A stretch of DNA of 64,000 nt from Cellulomonas sp. S1-8 (lineage in GTDB: Bacteria; Actinomycetota; Actinomycetes; Actinomycetales; Cellulomonadaceae). The translations under genes and the position numbers were made by a program. Of this stretch, positions 9,584 to 19,100 are shown piece by piece; positions within the stretch are counted from its first letter, which is position 1, and every line of letters starts with the position of its first letter. The notes under the pieces were generated by a model that ran no database searches, was not told the DNA's origin, and saw only the letters and a list, made by a program, of their open reading frames with translations. The DNA lies in assembly GCF_026184235.1 (NCBI RefSeq), contig NZ_CP110806.1:744001-808000 (forward strand), given 5' to 3'.

Positions 9584-10105
9584 ATGACCGCGACCCCCGA
9601 GGAGCCCGGCGCCGTGACCGACGCCGACCCGTTCGACCTGCACGACGTGGCCTGGACCGCGGTGTCGCCGCGGCTGGCGACCGCGCGGCTGGTGGTGCTG
9701 GCGATCTGGGCGGTCGTGCTCCTCGTGCCCACGACGGCGCTGGCTGCGGCGTTCGACGTGGCGTGGCTGTGGGCCGTGCCCGGCGTCCTGGCCGTGCTGT
9801 TCGTCTGGGGCGCGCTGCTCGTCCACCGGCAGGTGCGTGCGCTGCACTACGCCGAGCGCGCCGACGACCTGCTGATCCGCCACGGCATCATGCTGCGTCA
9901 GCTCGTCGTCGTCCCCTACGGCCGCATGCAGTACGTCGACGTGAGCTCGGGCCCGCTGGCACGCCGCCTGGGCATCGCGACCGTGCAGCTGCACACCGCG
10001 GCGCCCGGCACCGACGCGACCATCCCGGGGCTCCCGCCGGCCGAGGCGGCGCGCCTGCGCGACCGGCTCGCGTCGCGCGGTGAGGCCCGCCTGGCGGGGC
10101 TGTGA
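9584..10105 (+). CDS. PH-domain membrane protein (YdbS-like)
   Basis: A 173-residue protein with two membrane segments near residues 35-75 (LVVLAIWAVVLLVPTTALA and LWAVPGVLAVLFVWGALLV), followed by a bacterial PH-like domain (bPH2/DUF304 type; DDLLIRHGIMLRQLVVVPYGRMQYV). Together with the next gene it forms the YdbS/YdbT-type pair. The ATG at 9584 is preferred because GAGGA lies about 8 nt upstream; an in-frame ATG at 9575 adds three residues but sits directly on that GAGG. The stop overlaps the next gene by 4 bp. Some Firmicutes members have been linked to protection against membrane-active bacteriocins; the role here is unknown. Confidence 0.85.
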   Translation: MTATPEEPGAVTDADPFDLHDVAWTAVSPRLATARLVVLAIWAVVLLVPTTALAAAFDVAWLWAVPGVLAVLFVWGALLVHRQVRALHYAERADDLLIRHGIMLRQLVVVPYGRMQYVDVSSGPLARRLGIATVQLHTAAPGTDATIPGLPPAEAARLRDRLASRGEARLAGL

Positions 10106-11760
10106 GCACCGCGCTGCGGCCCGTGCCGGAGTCGGCGGGCGAGGAGGGCTACGACTGGCGTCGGCTGCACCCGGTGACACCGGCGCTGCGCGGCTGGAAG
10201 GTCCTCGTCGCGTTCGTCGCGATCATCGGGTTCCAGATGTCCGAGACGCTGCAGGAGATCGCCGAGGCCCTCGGGCCGGGGCGGGCCTGGCTCGTCGTGC
10301 TCGGGGTCGTCCTGCTCGTCGGGGCCGTGGGCTTCGTGTACTCCGCGCTCGCGTGGCGCGTCATGCGGTACGCCGTGACGGACGGCGCCGTCCACCTGCG
10401 CACGGGCCTGGTGTTCCGCCAGCAGCGCCAGGCGCGCCTGGACCGGCTGCAGGCCGTCGACGTCGTGCAGCCGCTGCTCGCGCGGCTGCTGGGGCTCGCC
10501 CAGCTCAACCTCGAGGTCGCGGGCGGCTCCGGCTCGGCCGTGCAGCTCGCGTTCCTGCGCGAGTCCGAGGCGACGGCGCTGCGCGCGCAGATCCTCGCGC
10601 TCGCGGCGGGCGTCGGACCGCAGCGGGTGGCGGCGGCCGTCGCTCCCGGCGAGGGCGCCGCGGCACCGTCGGGCGAGGCACCCGCCGGGGAGCCGGGGAC
10701 GGCGCCGGTCGCCCCGCCGCTCGCGGCACCCGTGTACGAGGCGGCGCCCGAGCGCCAGGTCTACGAGCTGCCGATGTCGCGGCTCATCGGGTCGATCCTG
10801 CGGTCCGTCGCGCCGTGGCTGCTCCTCGCGATCATCGTCGCCGCGGTCGTCGGCAGCATCCTCATGGGCGACGTCTCCGGCATGTTCGTGCTGGTGCCGG
10901 CCCTCATCGGCGCCGGCGGGTACGTGTGGGGACGCGTGAACACCGGCGCGACGTTCCGCGCCGCGGTGTCCCCCGACGGCATCCGGCTGCGGCACGGCCT
11001 CACGGAGACCCGCACGCAGACCGTCCCGCCGGGCCGCGTGCAGGCCGTCCGCCTCAGCCAGGGGCCGCTGTGGCGCCGCGCCGACTGGTGGAAGGTCGAG
11101 ATCAACGTGGCCGGCTACGGCGCCGAGTCGGCGACCGAGTCCGTGCTGCACCCCGTCGCGACGCGCGCCGAGGCCGCGGTCGCCCTGTGGCTCGTCCTGC
11201 CGGACCTGGGCGTCGACGACCCGGTCGCGACGCTCGACGCCGCGCTCGCGGGCCTCGACCAGGACGGCGGGTTCACCGCCGCGCCGGAGCGGGCGCGCTG
11301 GGTCGACCCGCTGAACCGGCGCCGGCACGGCGTGCTCGTGACCCGCACGGCGCTGCTCATGCGCTCGGGACGGTGGTGGCGCACGGTGATCGTCGTCCCG
11401 CACGAGCGCACGCAGAGCCTCGGGCTCGTCCAGGGCCCGGTGCAGCGTCGGCTGCGGCTCGCGTCGTTCGTCGCGCACTCGACGCCCGGTCCGGTGTCGC
11501 CGCGCGTCGAGCACCTCGACCAGCACGTGGCCGCGGCGCTCCTCGAGGAGCAGGCGCACCGGGCACGCGAGGCCCGGGCCGTCGCCCGGCCCGAGCTGTG
11601 GATGCGGACGGCCGACGCGGACCTGGGCGCAGGCGGGGACGTGGCCGGTGCGGAGCCGCCGCGCCCCGCCGACCCGCTGCCCGCCGACCCGCGCACCGCC
11701 GACCAGCGCACCGCCGACCCCCGCCCCGTCGACCCGCTGCCCGCGGAGCCGCGTCCGTGA
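10102..11760 (+). CDS. PH-domain membrane protein with repeated bPH2 domains (YdbT-like)
   Basis: A 552-residue membrane protein with several hydrophobic pairs: GFQMSETLQEI...WLVVLGVVLLVGAVGFVY near the N-terminus, and WLLLAIIVAAVVGSIL/FVLVPALIGAGGYVWG in the middle. Each is followed by a bacterial PH-like domain (YAVTDGAVHLRTGLVFRQQR; VSPDGIRLRHGLTETRTQTV; GVLVTRTALLMRSGRWWRTV), so three domain copies are visible. An Ala/Pro-rich linker lies around residues 175-220, and a Pro/Asp-rich tail with repeated ADPR/TADQRTADP-like units ends the protein. The GTG start overlaps the previous stop, and the end overlaps the DUF2520 gene. Function is unknown. Confidence 0.85.
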   Translation: MSTALRPVPESAGEEGYDWRRLHPVTPALRGWKVLVAFVAIIGFQMSETLQEIAEALGPGRAWLVVLGVVLLVGAVGFVYSALAWRVMRYAVTDGAVHLRTGLVFRQQRQARLDRLQAVDVVQPLLARLLGLAQLNLEVAGGSGSAVQLAFLRESEATALRAQILALAAGVGPQRVAAAVAPGEGAAAPSGEAPAGEPGTAPVAPPLAAPVYEAAPERQVYELPMSRLIGSILRSVAPWLLLAIIVAAVVGSILMGDVSGMFVLVPALIGAGGYVWGRVNTGATFRAAVSPDGIRLRHGLTETRTQTVPPGRVQAVRLSQGPLWRRADWWKVEINVAGYGAESATESVLHPVATRAEAAVALWLVLPDLGVDDPVATLDAALAGLDQDGGFTAAPERARWVDPLNRRRHGVLVTRTALLMRSGRWWRTVIVVPHERTQSLGLVQGPVQRRLRLASFVAHSTPGPVSPRVEHLDQHVAAALLEEQAHRAREARAVARPELWMRTADADLGAGGDVAGAEPPRPADPLPADPRTADQRTADPRPVDPLPAEPRP

Positions 11761-12812
11761 GTGCGGACCCGGCCTCGCGCCCGGGCCGCCTCGGCGTCGG
11801 GGTCATCGGCGCCGGACGCGTCGGCGCGGTCCTCGGCAGCGCGCTGCGCGGCGCCGGGCACCCGGTGGTCGGGGTGTCCGCGGTGTCGGACGCGTCGCGC
11901 GAGCGGGCGGCCGTCCTGCTGCCGGGCGTCCCGGTGCTCGTGGTGCCGGAGGTCGTGCGCCGCGCGGAGCTCGTGCTGCTCGCGGTCCCCGACGACGCGC
12001 TCGCGCCCCTGGTGCGCGGGCTGGCGGACACCGGTGCGTGGCAGGCGGGGCAGATCGTCGTGCACACGTCGGGCCGGTTCGGGGCCGCCGTCCTGGCGCC
12101 CGCCCGGCAGGCGGGCGTCATCCCGCTGGCGCTGCACCCGGCGATGACGTTCACGGGCACGTCGTTGGACCTGGCCCGGCTGATCGGCTGCTCGTTCGCG
12201 GTGACCGCGCCGTCCCCCGTGCTGCCGATCGGCCAGGCGCTCGTCGTGGAGATCGGGGGCGAGCCCGTCGTCGTCGGGGAGGACCAGCGCCCGCTGTACC
12301 ACGCGGGTCTCGCGCACGGCGCGAACCACCTGGTCGTGCTCGTCGCGCAGGCGGCGCAGGCGCTGCGGGCCGCGGGCGTCGACGAGCCGGGGCACGTCCT
12401 GCGCCCGCTGCTCGAGGCCGCGCTCGACGGTGCGCTGCGCGCCGAGGACGGTGCCGGCGACGGCGGCACGGGTGCGATCGCCGCCCTGACGGGACCGGTG
12501 CGCCGGGGCGACGCGGGCACGGTCGCCGACCACGTCGCGGTGCTGTCGGCGTTCGGCGCGACCAGCGGTGCGGTCGACGTGCCGGCGGGTTACGGTGCCC
12601 TGTCCCGCGCGGCGGCGGCGCGTGCCCTGGGCGCGGGCCTCGTCGGGCCGGTGGCCGCGCAGCAGGTCCTGGACGCGCTCGCGGGCATCAACCCGCACCC
12701 GCCGGTGTTGGATCAGGAGGAGCACGAGGACCGCGCGCCGCGCCCGGGACACCCCGACGGGCCGCCCGGTCCGGTCGACGACGGCGGGCCCCCGCCGCAG
12801 GAGGACGCATGA
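11757..12812 (+). CDS. Rossmann-fold/DUF2520 oxidoreductase-like protein
   Basis: A 351-residue protein with an N-terminal dinucleotide-binding motif (GVIGAGRVGAVLGSAL) and a C-terminal DUF2520 domain (HPAMTFTGT, YHAGLAHGANHLV). The pair of domains resembles ketopantoate reductase-type enzymes. It overlaps panC by 4 bp, and orthologues sit next to panC in many actinobacteria. It could therefore supply the NAD(P)H-dependent reduction of ketopantoate; this is inference from context, not shown. The start at 11757 (GTGA overlap with the previous stop) is chosen although the frame stays open far upstream, because the upstream part is only a shadow of the PH-domain gene. Confidence 0.85.
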   Translation: MSADPASRPGRLGVGVIGAGRVGAVLGSALRGAGHPVVGVSAVSDASRERAAVLLPGVPVLVVPEVVRRAELVLLAVPDDALAPLVRGLADTGAWQAGQIVVHTSGRFGAAVLAPARQAGVIPLALHPAMTFTGTSLDLARLIGCSFAVTAPSPVLPIGQALVVEIGGEPVVVGEDQRPLYHAGLAHGANHLVVLVAQAAQALRAAGVDEPGHVLRPLLEAALDGALRAEDGAGDGGTGAIAALTGPVRRGDAGTVADHVAVLSAFGATSGAVDVPAGYGALSRAAAARALGAGLVGPVAAQQVLDALAGINPHPPVLDQEEHEDRAPRPGHPDGPPGPVDDGGPPPQEDA

Positions 12813-13795
12813 GCACCACCCACCCCGCGCTGGTGCGCGACCGTGACGGCCTCGCTGCGGCGCTCGCCGCGCAGGACGCCACGACGCTGCCGCGCCCGGA
12901 GGCGGACACCACCCGGCGGCCGTACCGGCGCGCCGTCGTCATGACGATGGGGGCGCTGCACGCGGGGCACCTGGCGCTCGTGGAGCACGCGCGGTCGCTC
13001 GCGGAGGTCGTCGTCGTGACGATCTTCGTCAACCCGCTGCAGTTCGGCCCCACGGAGGACCTCGCGCGCTACCCGCGGGACCTGGACGGCGACCTGGCGC
13101 TGCTGTCCGGCCCGGGTCTGCTGCGCCCGCAGGACGTGGTCTTCGCGCCCGACGTCGCCGTCGTGTACCCCGACCCGGGCCCCGTGGTCCGCGTCTCCGC
13201 GGGCCGGCTGGGCGCGGTGCTGGAGGGCGCGTCGCGTCCCGGGCACCTCGACGGCGTCCTCACGGTCGTCCTGAAGCTGCTGCACCTGACGCAGCCGGAC
13301 GTCGCGGTCTTCGGTCAGAAGGACGCGCAGCAGGTGGTCGCTGTCCGGCGCATGGTCGCCGACCTCGACGTGCCGGTCCACGTGGCCGTGCACGCGACGG
13401 TGCGCGAGGGCGACGGCCTGGCGCGCTCGAGCCGCAACGCCTACCTGACGGGTGAGGAGCGCACGCGGGCCGTCGGCCTGTCGGCGGCGCTCGCCGCGGG
13501 TGCGCGGGCGGCCGACGCCGGGGGGAGCCCGGACGTGGTCGTCGCGGCCGCGCGGGCGGTGCTCGACGAGCACCTGTCCGCACAGGACACGATCGACTAC
13601 GTCGCGCTCGTCGACGCCGCGACCTTCGACACCGCCGGCGCCGGCACCGCGGACGCGCTGCTGCTGCTCGCGGCGCGCGTCGGGGCGACCCGCCTCATCG
13701 ACAACGCGCCGCTGACGCTGCGCCCGGCCGGTCTGGCCGCGGCGGGGTCCACGTCGGGTGGCGGGGCGGGCCGCGGGGCCGGGGGTCACGCATGA
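12809..13795 (+). CDS. panC: Pantothenate synthetase (pantoate--beta-alanine ligase)
   Basis: A 328-residue ATP-dependent ligase that makes pantothenate for coenzyme A. The adenylate-forming HxGH motif (HAGH, residues 51-54) follows VVMTMGAL. Other family blocks are [34 protein letters not shown] and [11 protein letters not shown] short N-terminal extension and a Gly/Ala-rich C-terminal tail make it slightly longer than usual. The start overlaps the DUF2520 stop, GGAGGA lies 5-9 bases upstream, and the stop overlaps panD, so the pantothenate genes are translationally coupled. Confidence 0.96.
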   Translation: MSTTHPALVRDRDGLAAALAAQDATTLPRPEADTTRRPYRRAVVMTMGALHAGHLALVEHARSLAEVVVVTIFVNPLQFGPTEDLARYPRDLDGDLALLSGPGLLRPQDVVFAPDVAVVYPDPGPVVRVSAGRLGAVLEGASRPGHLDGVLTVVLKLLHLTQPDVAVFGQKDAQQVVAVRRMVADLDVPVHVAVHATVREGDGLARSSRNAYLTGEERTRAVGLSAALAAGARAADAGGSPDVVVAAARAVLDEHLSAQDTIDYVALVDAATFDTAGAGTADALLLLAARVGATRLIDNAPLTLRPAGLAAAGSTSGGGAGRGAGGHA

Positions 13796-14262
13796 CGACG
13801 CTGCAGCGCACGATGATGACCGGCAAGGTGCACCGGGCGACGGTCACGGCTGCCGACCTGCACTACGTGGGCTCCATCACGATCGACGCGGAGCTCCTCG
13901 CGGCCGCGGACGTGCTGCCGGGCCAGCAGGTCGACGTCGTCGACGTCACCAACGGCGCGCGCCTGACGACGTACGCGATCGCGGGCGACCCCGGCAGCGG
14001 GCAGGTGTGCGTCAACGGCGCCGCGGCGCACCTGGTCCACCCGGGCGACGTCGTCATCGTCATCGCCTACGGCACCATGTCCGACGCGCAGGCCCGCACG
14101 TACACCCCGCACGTCGTGCTCGTCGACGCGGACAACCGCATCGTCGACCACGGGGACGACCCGGGCCAGGTGCCCGAGGAGTGGACCGCGCGGACGGGTC
14201 TCGTCCCGTCCGGCCTGCCGCTGACGCGCGGACGCGCCGCGGTGCAGGACGCGGCGCCCTGA
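13792..14262 (+). CDS. panD: Aspartate 1-decarboxylase proenzyme
   Basis: A 156-residue proenzyme that makes beta-alanine for PanC. It self-cleaves between Gly and Ser to create a pyruvoyl group. The cleavage site is G27-S28 in [20 protein letters not shown] before it and [10 protein letters not shown] and [12 protein letters not shown] after it are typical. The ATG overlaps the panC stop by 4 bp; internal ATG codons at residues 8-9 would give an N-terminus closer to that of other PanD proteins. A C-terminal extension of about 25 residues follows the conserved core, as seen in other actinobacteria. Confidence 0.95.
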   Translation: MTTLQRTMMTGKVHRATVTAADLHYVGSITIDAELLAAADVLPGQQVDVVDVTNGARLTTYAIAGDPGSGQVCVNGAAAHLVHPGDVVIVIAYGTMSDAQARTYTPHVVLVDADNRIVDHGDDPGQVPEEWTARTGLVPSGLPLTRGRAAVQDAAP

Positions 14263-14273
14263 CCGCGCCGCGC

Positions 14274-14279
14274 TAGTGT
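14274..14279 (+). promoter_or_regulatory. Putative -10 box of a leaderless nadB promoter
   Basis: TAGTGT fits TANNNT and ends 7 nt before the nadB GTG at 14287. No Shine-Dalgarno sequence is visible between them. Confidence 0.5.
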
Positions 14280-14286
14280 CCCCTCC

Positions 14287-16005
14287 GTGCTCGTGACGCC
14301 CGACCTGCCGTCCGTCCGCCTCGCCACGCGCCTCGCGGCGCCGGAGCCGGGGTGGACGGTCCGCGCGGACGCCGTCGTGGTGGGCTCGGGGATCGCGGGC
14401 CTGACGGCCGCCCTCGAGCTGCGCACGCGCGTGCGCCGGGTGCTGCTCGTCACCAAGGGCGTCCTGTCGTCCGGGTCGACGGTGTGGGCGCAGGGCGGCA
14501 TCGCGGCCGCGCTGGACCCGGGCGACTCGCCCGCGGCGCACCTGCACGACACGCTCGTCGCGGGCGGCGGGCTGTGCGACCCGCGGGCGGTCGAGACGCT
14601 GGTCACCGAGGGCCCGCGCCGCGTCCACGAGCTGGTCGCACGCGGTGCCGTCTTCGACACGACGCCCGACGGCGAGATCAGCCTGACGCGCGAGGGCGGG
14701 CACCTGACGGACCGCATCGCGCACGCGGGCGGCGACGCGACGGGCGCGGAGATCTCGCGCGCGCTCGTCGCGCAGATCGAGGCGGTGCGCGACGACCCGG
14801 GCATCGAGGTCATCGAGCACGCGCTGGTGCTCGACGTGCTGACGGGTGCACCGGGCCCCGACGGGGGACCGGGTCCCGTGACGGGGGTGACGCTGCACGT
14901 CATCGGCGAGGGGTCGCGCGACGGCGTCGGCGCGGCGCTCGCCCCGGCGGTCGTGCTGGCGACCGGCGGCATCGGTCAGGTGTACCGCTCGTCGACGAAC
15001 CCGGCGCAGGCGACGGGCGACGGGATCGCGGCGGCGCTCCGGGCGGGCGCGCTGCTCGGGGACCTGGAGTTCGTGCAGTTCCACCCGACGGTGCTGTGGC
15101 TGGGCACAGGTGTGAAGGGGCAGCTGACGCTCGTGAGCGAGGCGGTGCGCGGCGAGGGTGCGCTGCTGCTCGACACCGACGGCGTGCGCTTCATGCCGGA
15201 CGTGCACCCGCTGGCGGAGCTCGCGCCGCGGGACGTCGTCGCGCACGCGATCGTGCGCCGCACGGCCGCGACGGGCTCGGACCACGTGTGGCTGGACGCA
15301 CGGCACCTGGGGGCGGACTTCCTGCGCCGGCGCTTCCCGACGATCCACGAGCGCCTGGCGGAGCACGGCATCGACCCGGCCATGGACCTGGTGCCGGTGG
15401 CGCCGGCCCAGCACTACCACTCGGGCGGTGTCGTGACGGACCTCGACGGCCGCTCGTCGCTGGTGGGGCTGTACGCGGTGGGGGAGGTCGCGTGCACGGG
15501 GGTGCACGGGGCGAACCGGCTCGCGTCGAACTCGCTGCTCGAGGGCCTGGTGTTCGCGCACCGCGCGGCGCGGGACGTCGCGGCGCGCATCGAGGGCGGG
15601 TTCCTGCCCCTCGTCGAGCCGGTGCTGCGCCCGGGACCCGAGGCGCTGGTCGCGGCGGCGGCGCGGGCGCGTATCCAGCGGGTCGCGACGGACGGGCCCG
15701 GGGTGCTGCGGTCGGGCGACGGGCTGCGGCGCGCGCTCGACGCGCTGGGGGCGATCCCGACGGACGCGCAGCAGCGCCGCGACGACGGCCGGCCGCTGGG
15801 CGAGCCGCAGCTCGCGGAGTGGGAGACCACCAACGTGCACCAGGTCGCGACCGTCCTGACGCTCACCGCCCTGGCGCGCGAGGAGTCACGAGGAGGGCAC
15901 GCACGCGCCGACTTCCCGCTCACGTCGGACGAGTGGCGTGTGCGGGTCGGGGTGAAATCCATATCGGACGGAACGGTCGAGATCGGGCGTCGACCCGTCG
16001 GTTAG
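14287..16005 (+). CDS. nadB: L-aspartate oxidase
   Basis: A 572-residue flavoprotein that oxidises L-aspartate to iminoaspartate, the first step of de novo NAD synthesis. The FAD dinucleotide motif VVVGSGIAGLTAAL is near residues 36-49. Other family blocks are STVWAQGGIAAAL, QFHPTVLW, the PAQHYHSGGVVTD segment and GEVACTGVHGANRLASNSLL. The C-terminal helical domain is present and complete, so the gene is not truncated. nadA is not beside it, and nadC is displaced almost 15 kb by three xylanase genes. The last codons (about 15950-16000) are locally less G+C-rich than the rest of the gene. Confidence 0.95.
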   Translation: MLVTPDLPSVRLATRLAAPEPGWTVRADAVVVGSGIAGLTAALELRTRVRRVLLVTKGVLSSGSTVWAQGGIAAALDPGDSPAAHLHDTLVAGGGLCDPRAVETLVTEGPRRVHELVARGAVFDTTPDGEISLTREGGHLTDRIAHAGGDATGAEISRALVAQIEAVRDDPGIEVIEHALVLDVLTGAPGPDGGPGPVTGVTLHVIGEGSRDGVGAALAPAVVLATGGIGQVYRSSTNPAQATGDGIAAALRAGALLGDLEFVQFHPTVLWLGTGVKGQLTLVSEAVRGEGALLLDTDGVRFMPDVHPLAELAPRDVVAHAIVRRTAATGSDHVWLDARHLGADFLRRRFPTIHERLAEHGIDPAMDLVPVAPAQHYHSGGVVTDLDGRSSLVGLYAVGEVACTGVHGANRLASNSLLEGLVFAHRAARDVAARIEGGFLPLVEPVLRPGPEALVAAAARARIQRVATDGPGVLRSGDGLRRALDALGAIPTDAQQRRDDGRPLGEPQLAEWETTNVHQVATVLTLTALAREESRGGHARADFPLTSDEWRVRVGVKSISDGTVEIGRRPVG

Positions 16006-16028
16006 TCCGATGACCACGCTCCCATCGA

Positions 16029-16040
16029 CGAAACTGTCGG
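16029..16040 (+). promoter_or_regulatory. Upstream GAAAC-type motif of xylanase gene 1
   Basis: CGAAACTGTCGG lies 137 nt before the start. It is a variant of the CGGAAACTTTCGG motif found upstream of xylanase genes 2 and 3. GAAAnTTTC palindromes are known from streptomycete xylanase promoters; here TTTC is changed to TGTC. Confidence 0.4.
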
Positions 16041-16165
16041 CATTCGTCGGATGACCAGCCCGCACCTGAACGAGTGACCTGTACTGCTTTCACCTGCGCT
16101 TCCACCAACACTGGCTCTCTGACCCGTCAGCGGGGGTCGCCATGTTGTTGCGCAAGGGAGCGTCG

Positions 16166-19100
16166 ATGTACACGAAGCAGCGCCGGAAGGCGTCCGAAAC
16201 TATCGGGGTGGGAGCGGCCGTCCTGGCCCTCGTCGCCGCCCCCATGGTCGGGACGAGCCTGTCGTCCGCCCGGGCCGCCGAGCCCGTCACGATCCTGTCC
16301 GCCGACTTCGAGGACGGCACCGCCAACGGCTGGACCCAGAGCGGCGGTGCCGGTCTGAGCTACCCGACGGACACCGTCCTGCAGGTCGCCGACCGCGTGG
16401 AGGACTGGGACGGCCTGACGTCACCGGCCATCGCGGTCGAGGCGGGCGTCACCTACACCTTCAGCGCACGCGCGAAGCTCGCCGACGGCACCGTCGGGAC
16501 CACGTCGATGCGGTTCCAGACCGGAGCCCCGACGTACAGCTGGATCGGCAACACCAGCGGCATCAACGCCGCGGCCTGGACGACGGTCACCGGCACCTGG
16601 ACCGCTCCCGCGACCGCGGACGAGCTCATCACGTTCAGCGGCTCCGACCTCGACGGCTCGTCGGCCGCGTTCACCTACCTCGTCGACGACCTGCGCGTCA
16701 CCCGGCCCGGCACCGAGGCCGGCACGACCGTCACGGTCGCCGCCGCCGACTTCCAGACCGAGGGCCGCGGGGGCTGGACCCAGAGCGGCAACCCGACGCT
16801 GTCCGAGGTCTCCCTCGGCCGTCACCTGCAGGTCGCCGACCGCGTCAACGGCTACGACGGCATCAAGTCGCCGGCCGTGGACCTCGAGGCGGGCGTCGAG
16901 TACACCGTCTCCGCGCGGGCGCGCCTCGCGGCGGGCACCGTCGGCACTGCCGGCTTCCGGTTCGTCACCGACCCGGGGTACGACTGGGTCGGCAACACCA
17001 CCATCGACGCGACCGGCTGGACCACGGTGACGGGCACCTACACGCCCACCGCGGACACCATGCAGGCGCTGTTCCTCGGCACCGACGACCTCGTCGGCGG
17101 CTCCGGCGCGTACACGTACCAGGTCGACGACATCCGCGTCACGCGTCCCGCGCCCGAGGAGGAGGAGCCCACGCCCGACGTCACGACGGTGGCCGCGGCC
17201 GACTTCGACGACAGCACCCTGGGTGACCTGCGGCAGAGCGGTACGCCGACGCTCGGCTACGTCCCCGAGGGCGACGGCATGGCGCTGAGCGTCACCGGTC
17301 GTGGCCAGACCTGGCACACCGTGGAGTCCGCGACGGGCATCTTCGCCTCGGACGTCGAGTACACCTTCAGCGCGCGCGTCCGGCTCCTGACCGCCGACGC
17401 CGACGCGGTCGGCCGCTTCACGCTGTACGACGGCTCCTACACCCCCGTCGGACCGACGCCGCTGAGCACCGGCGCCTGGACGACCGTCACCGGCACCTAC
17501 ACGGTGCCCGCGGGCGTCGACGCGTCGACCGTGAAGTTCGCGGTCGAGGCCGGCAGCTGGGCCGGCTCCATGCCGGACTACCTGGTCGACGACGTGCTGG
17601 TCACCCGCGCGGCGGGCGACGAGGAGCCGGTCGACCCGGAGGAGCCGGTGACCGTCACGGTCCTCGACTCGACCTTCGAGTCCGGCACGGCCCCCTGGGC
17701 CGGTCGCGGCGCGGGCGTCACGGTCGCCCGTACCACCACCGACGCGCACGGCGGCACGGGCAGCCTGCTCGTCACCGGCCGGTCGCAGAACTGGCACGGC
17801 ACGCAGACCGCCATCAACCCGATCTTCGCCCCCGGCGGCACCTACGCCGTCTCGGCGTGGGTCAAGCTGGCGCCGGGCGAGGCCGACACGACGATCAAGA
17901 TGACCGTCGCCGAGGTCCCGGACGCCTGGATCGAGGCCGCACCCGCGGTCGCCGTCACGGACGACGCCTGGGTGCAGGTCAGCGGCACGTACACGCGCGG
18001 GGCGGGTGTCACCGGTGGTGACATCTACTTCGAGGCCGCCGGCGTCACCACGAGCTTCCTCGTCGACGACGTCGTCTTCGTCGGCCCCGCCGTCGAGGGT
18101 GGGGACGAGTGGGTCCCGGACCTCGAGGGCTTCGTGCCCGGGGGTGCGGTCAACCCGACCACCACGCCCGTGACCACGGCACGCACCGTCGAGGGCGCGA
18201 CCAACACGGCCGCGCTGACGTTCGACGACGGCCCCAACGGTGCCGACACGGCCGAGCTGCTCGACTTCCTGGCAGCCAACGACGTGGTCGCCACGTTCTG
18301 CGTCATCGGCCAGAACGTGACGGCGCCCGGTGGTGCCGCGACGCTGCAGCGGATCGTGTCCGAGGGGCACACGCTGTGCAACCACGGCACGACCTACGCC
18401 GACATGGGCGCCATGTCCAAGGCCGAGGCCGAGGCCGACATGAAGGCGAACCTCGCCCTCATCCGCACCGCGCTCGGTGACGACAACGCCCAGGTGCCGT
18501 ACTTCCGTGCACCCAACGGCAGCTGGGGCCAGACGGCCGAGGTCGCCGTGGCGCTGGGCATGCAGCCCCTCGGTGTGGTCAACACGATCAACGACTGGGA
18601 CACCCAGGACGAGGCGACGCTGACCGCGAACCTGCGGACCGCGATGCGCAACGGCGAGATCGTCCTCGTGCACGACGGCGGCGGCAACCGTGCCGGGTCC
18701 GTCGCGGCAGCGAAGACCGTGATCGCCGAGCGGCTCGCCGCGGGCTGGTCGTTCACCCTGCCCAGCGGTGGCGCGGACGGCTCGTACGTCCCGTCGGGCA
18801 GCATCGACGCGGACTTCGAGGACAACACCCTGCAGGGGTGGTCGGGTCGCGACGCCGGCAACGGTGCACCGACCGTCGAGGTCGTCGCCCCGGGCCGCGA
18901 CTCGCAGTACGCGGCGCGCGTCTCGAACCGTGACGGCCAGGGCGAGGGCCTGCAGCACAACGTGGCGGGGATCTTCGAGCCCGGTGCGACGTACGACGTG
19001 TCGGCCTGGATCAAGTTCGAGGGCACCCCGGGTGACATCACCCTGAGCGCCCACGTCGAGGCCAACGGCTCGTCGTCGTACCCGAACCTGATCTCGTTCC

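Noticed and set aside
10080..11756. Upstream extension of the DUF2520 frame
   Set aside because: The frame is open but is a shadow of the PH-domain gene; the Rossmann motif and the overlapping GTGA start fix the true start at 11757.
14287..16005. nadB truncated by the xylanase insertion
   Set aside because: The C-terminal helical domain and a normal stop are present.
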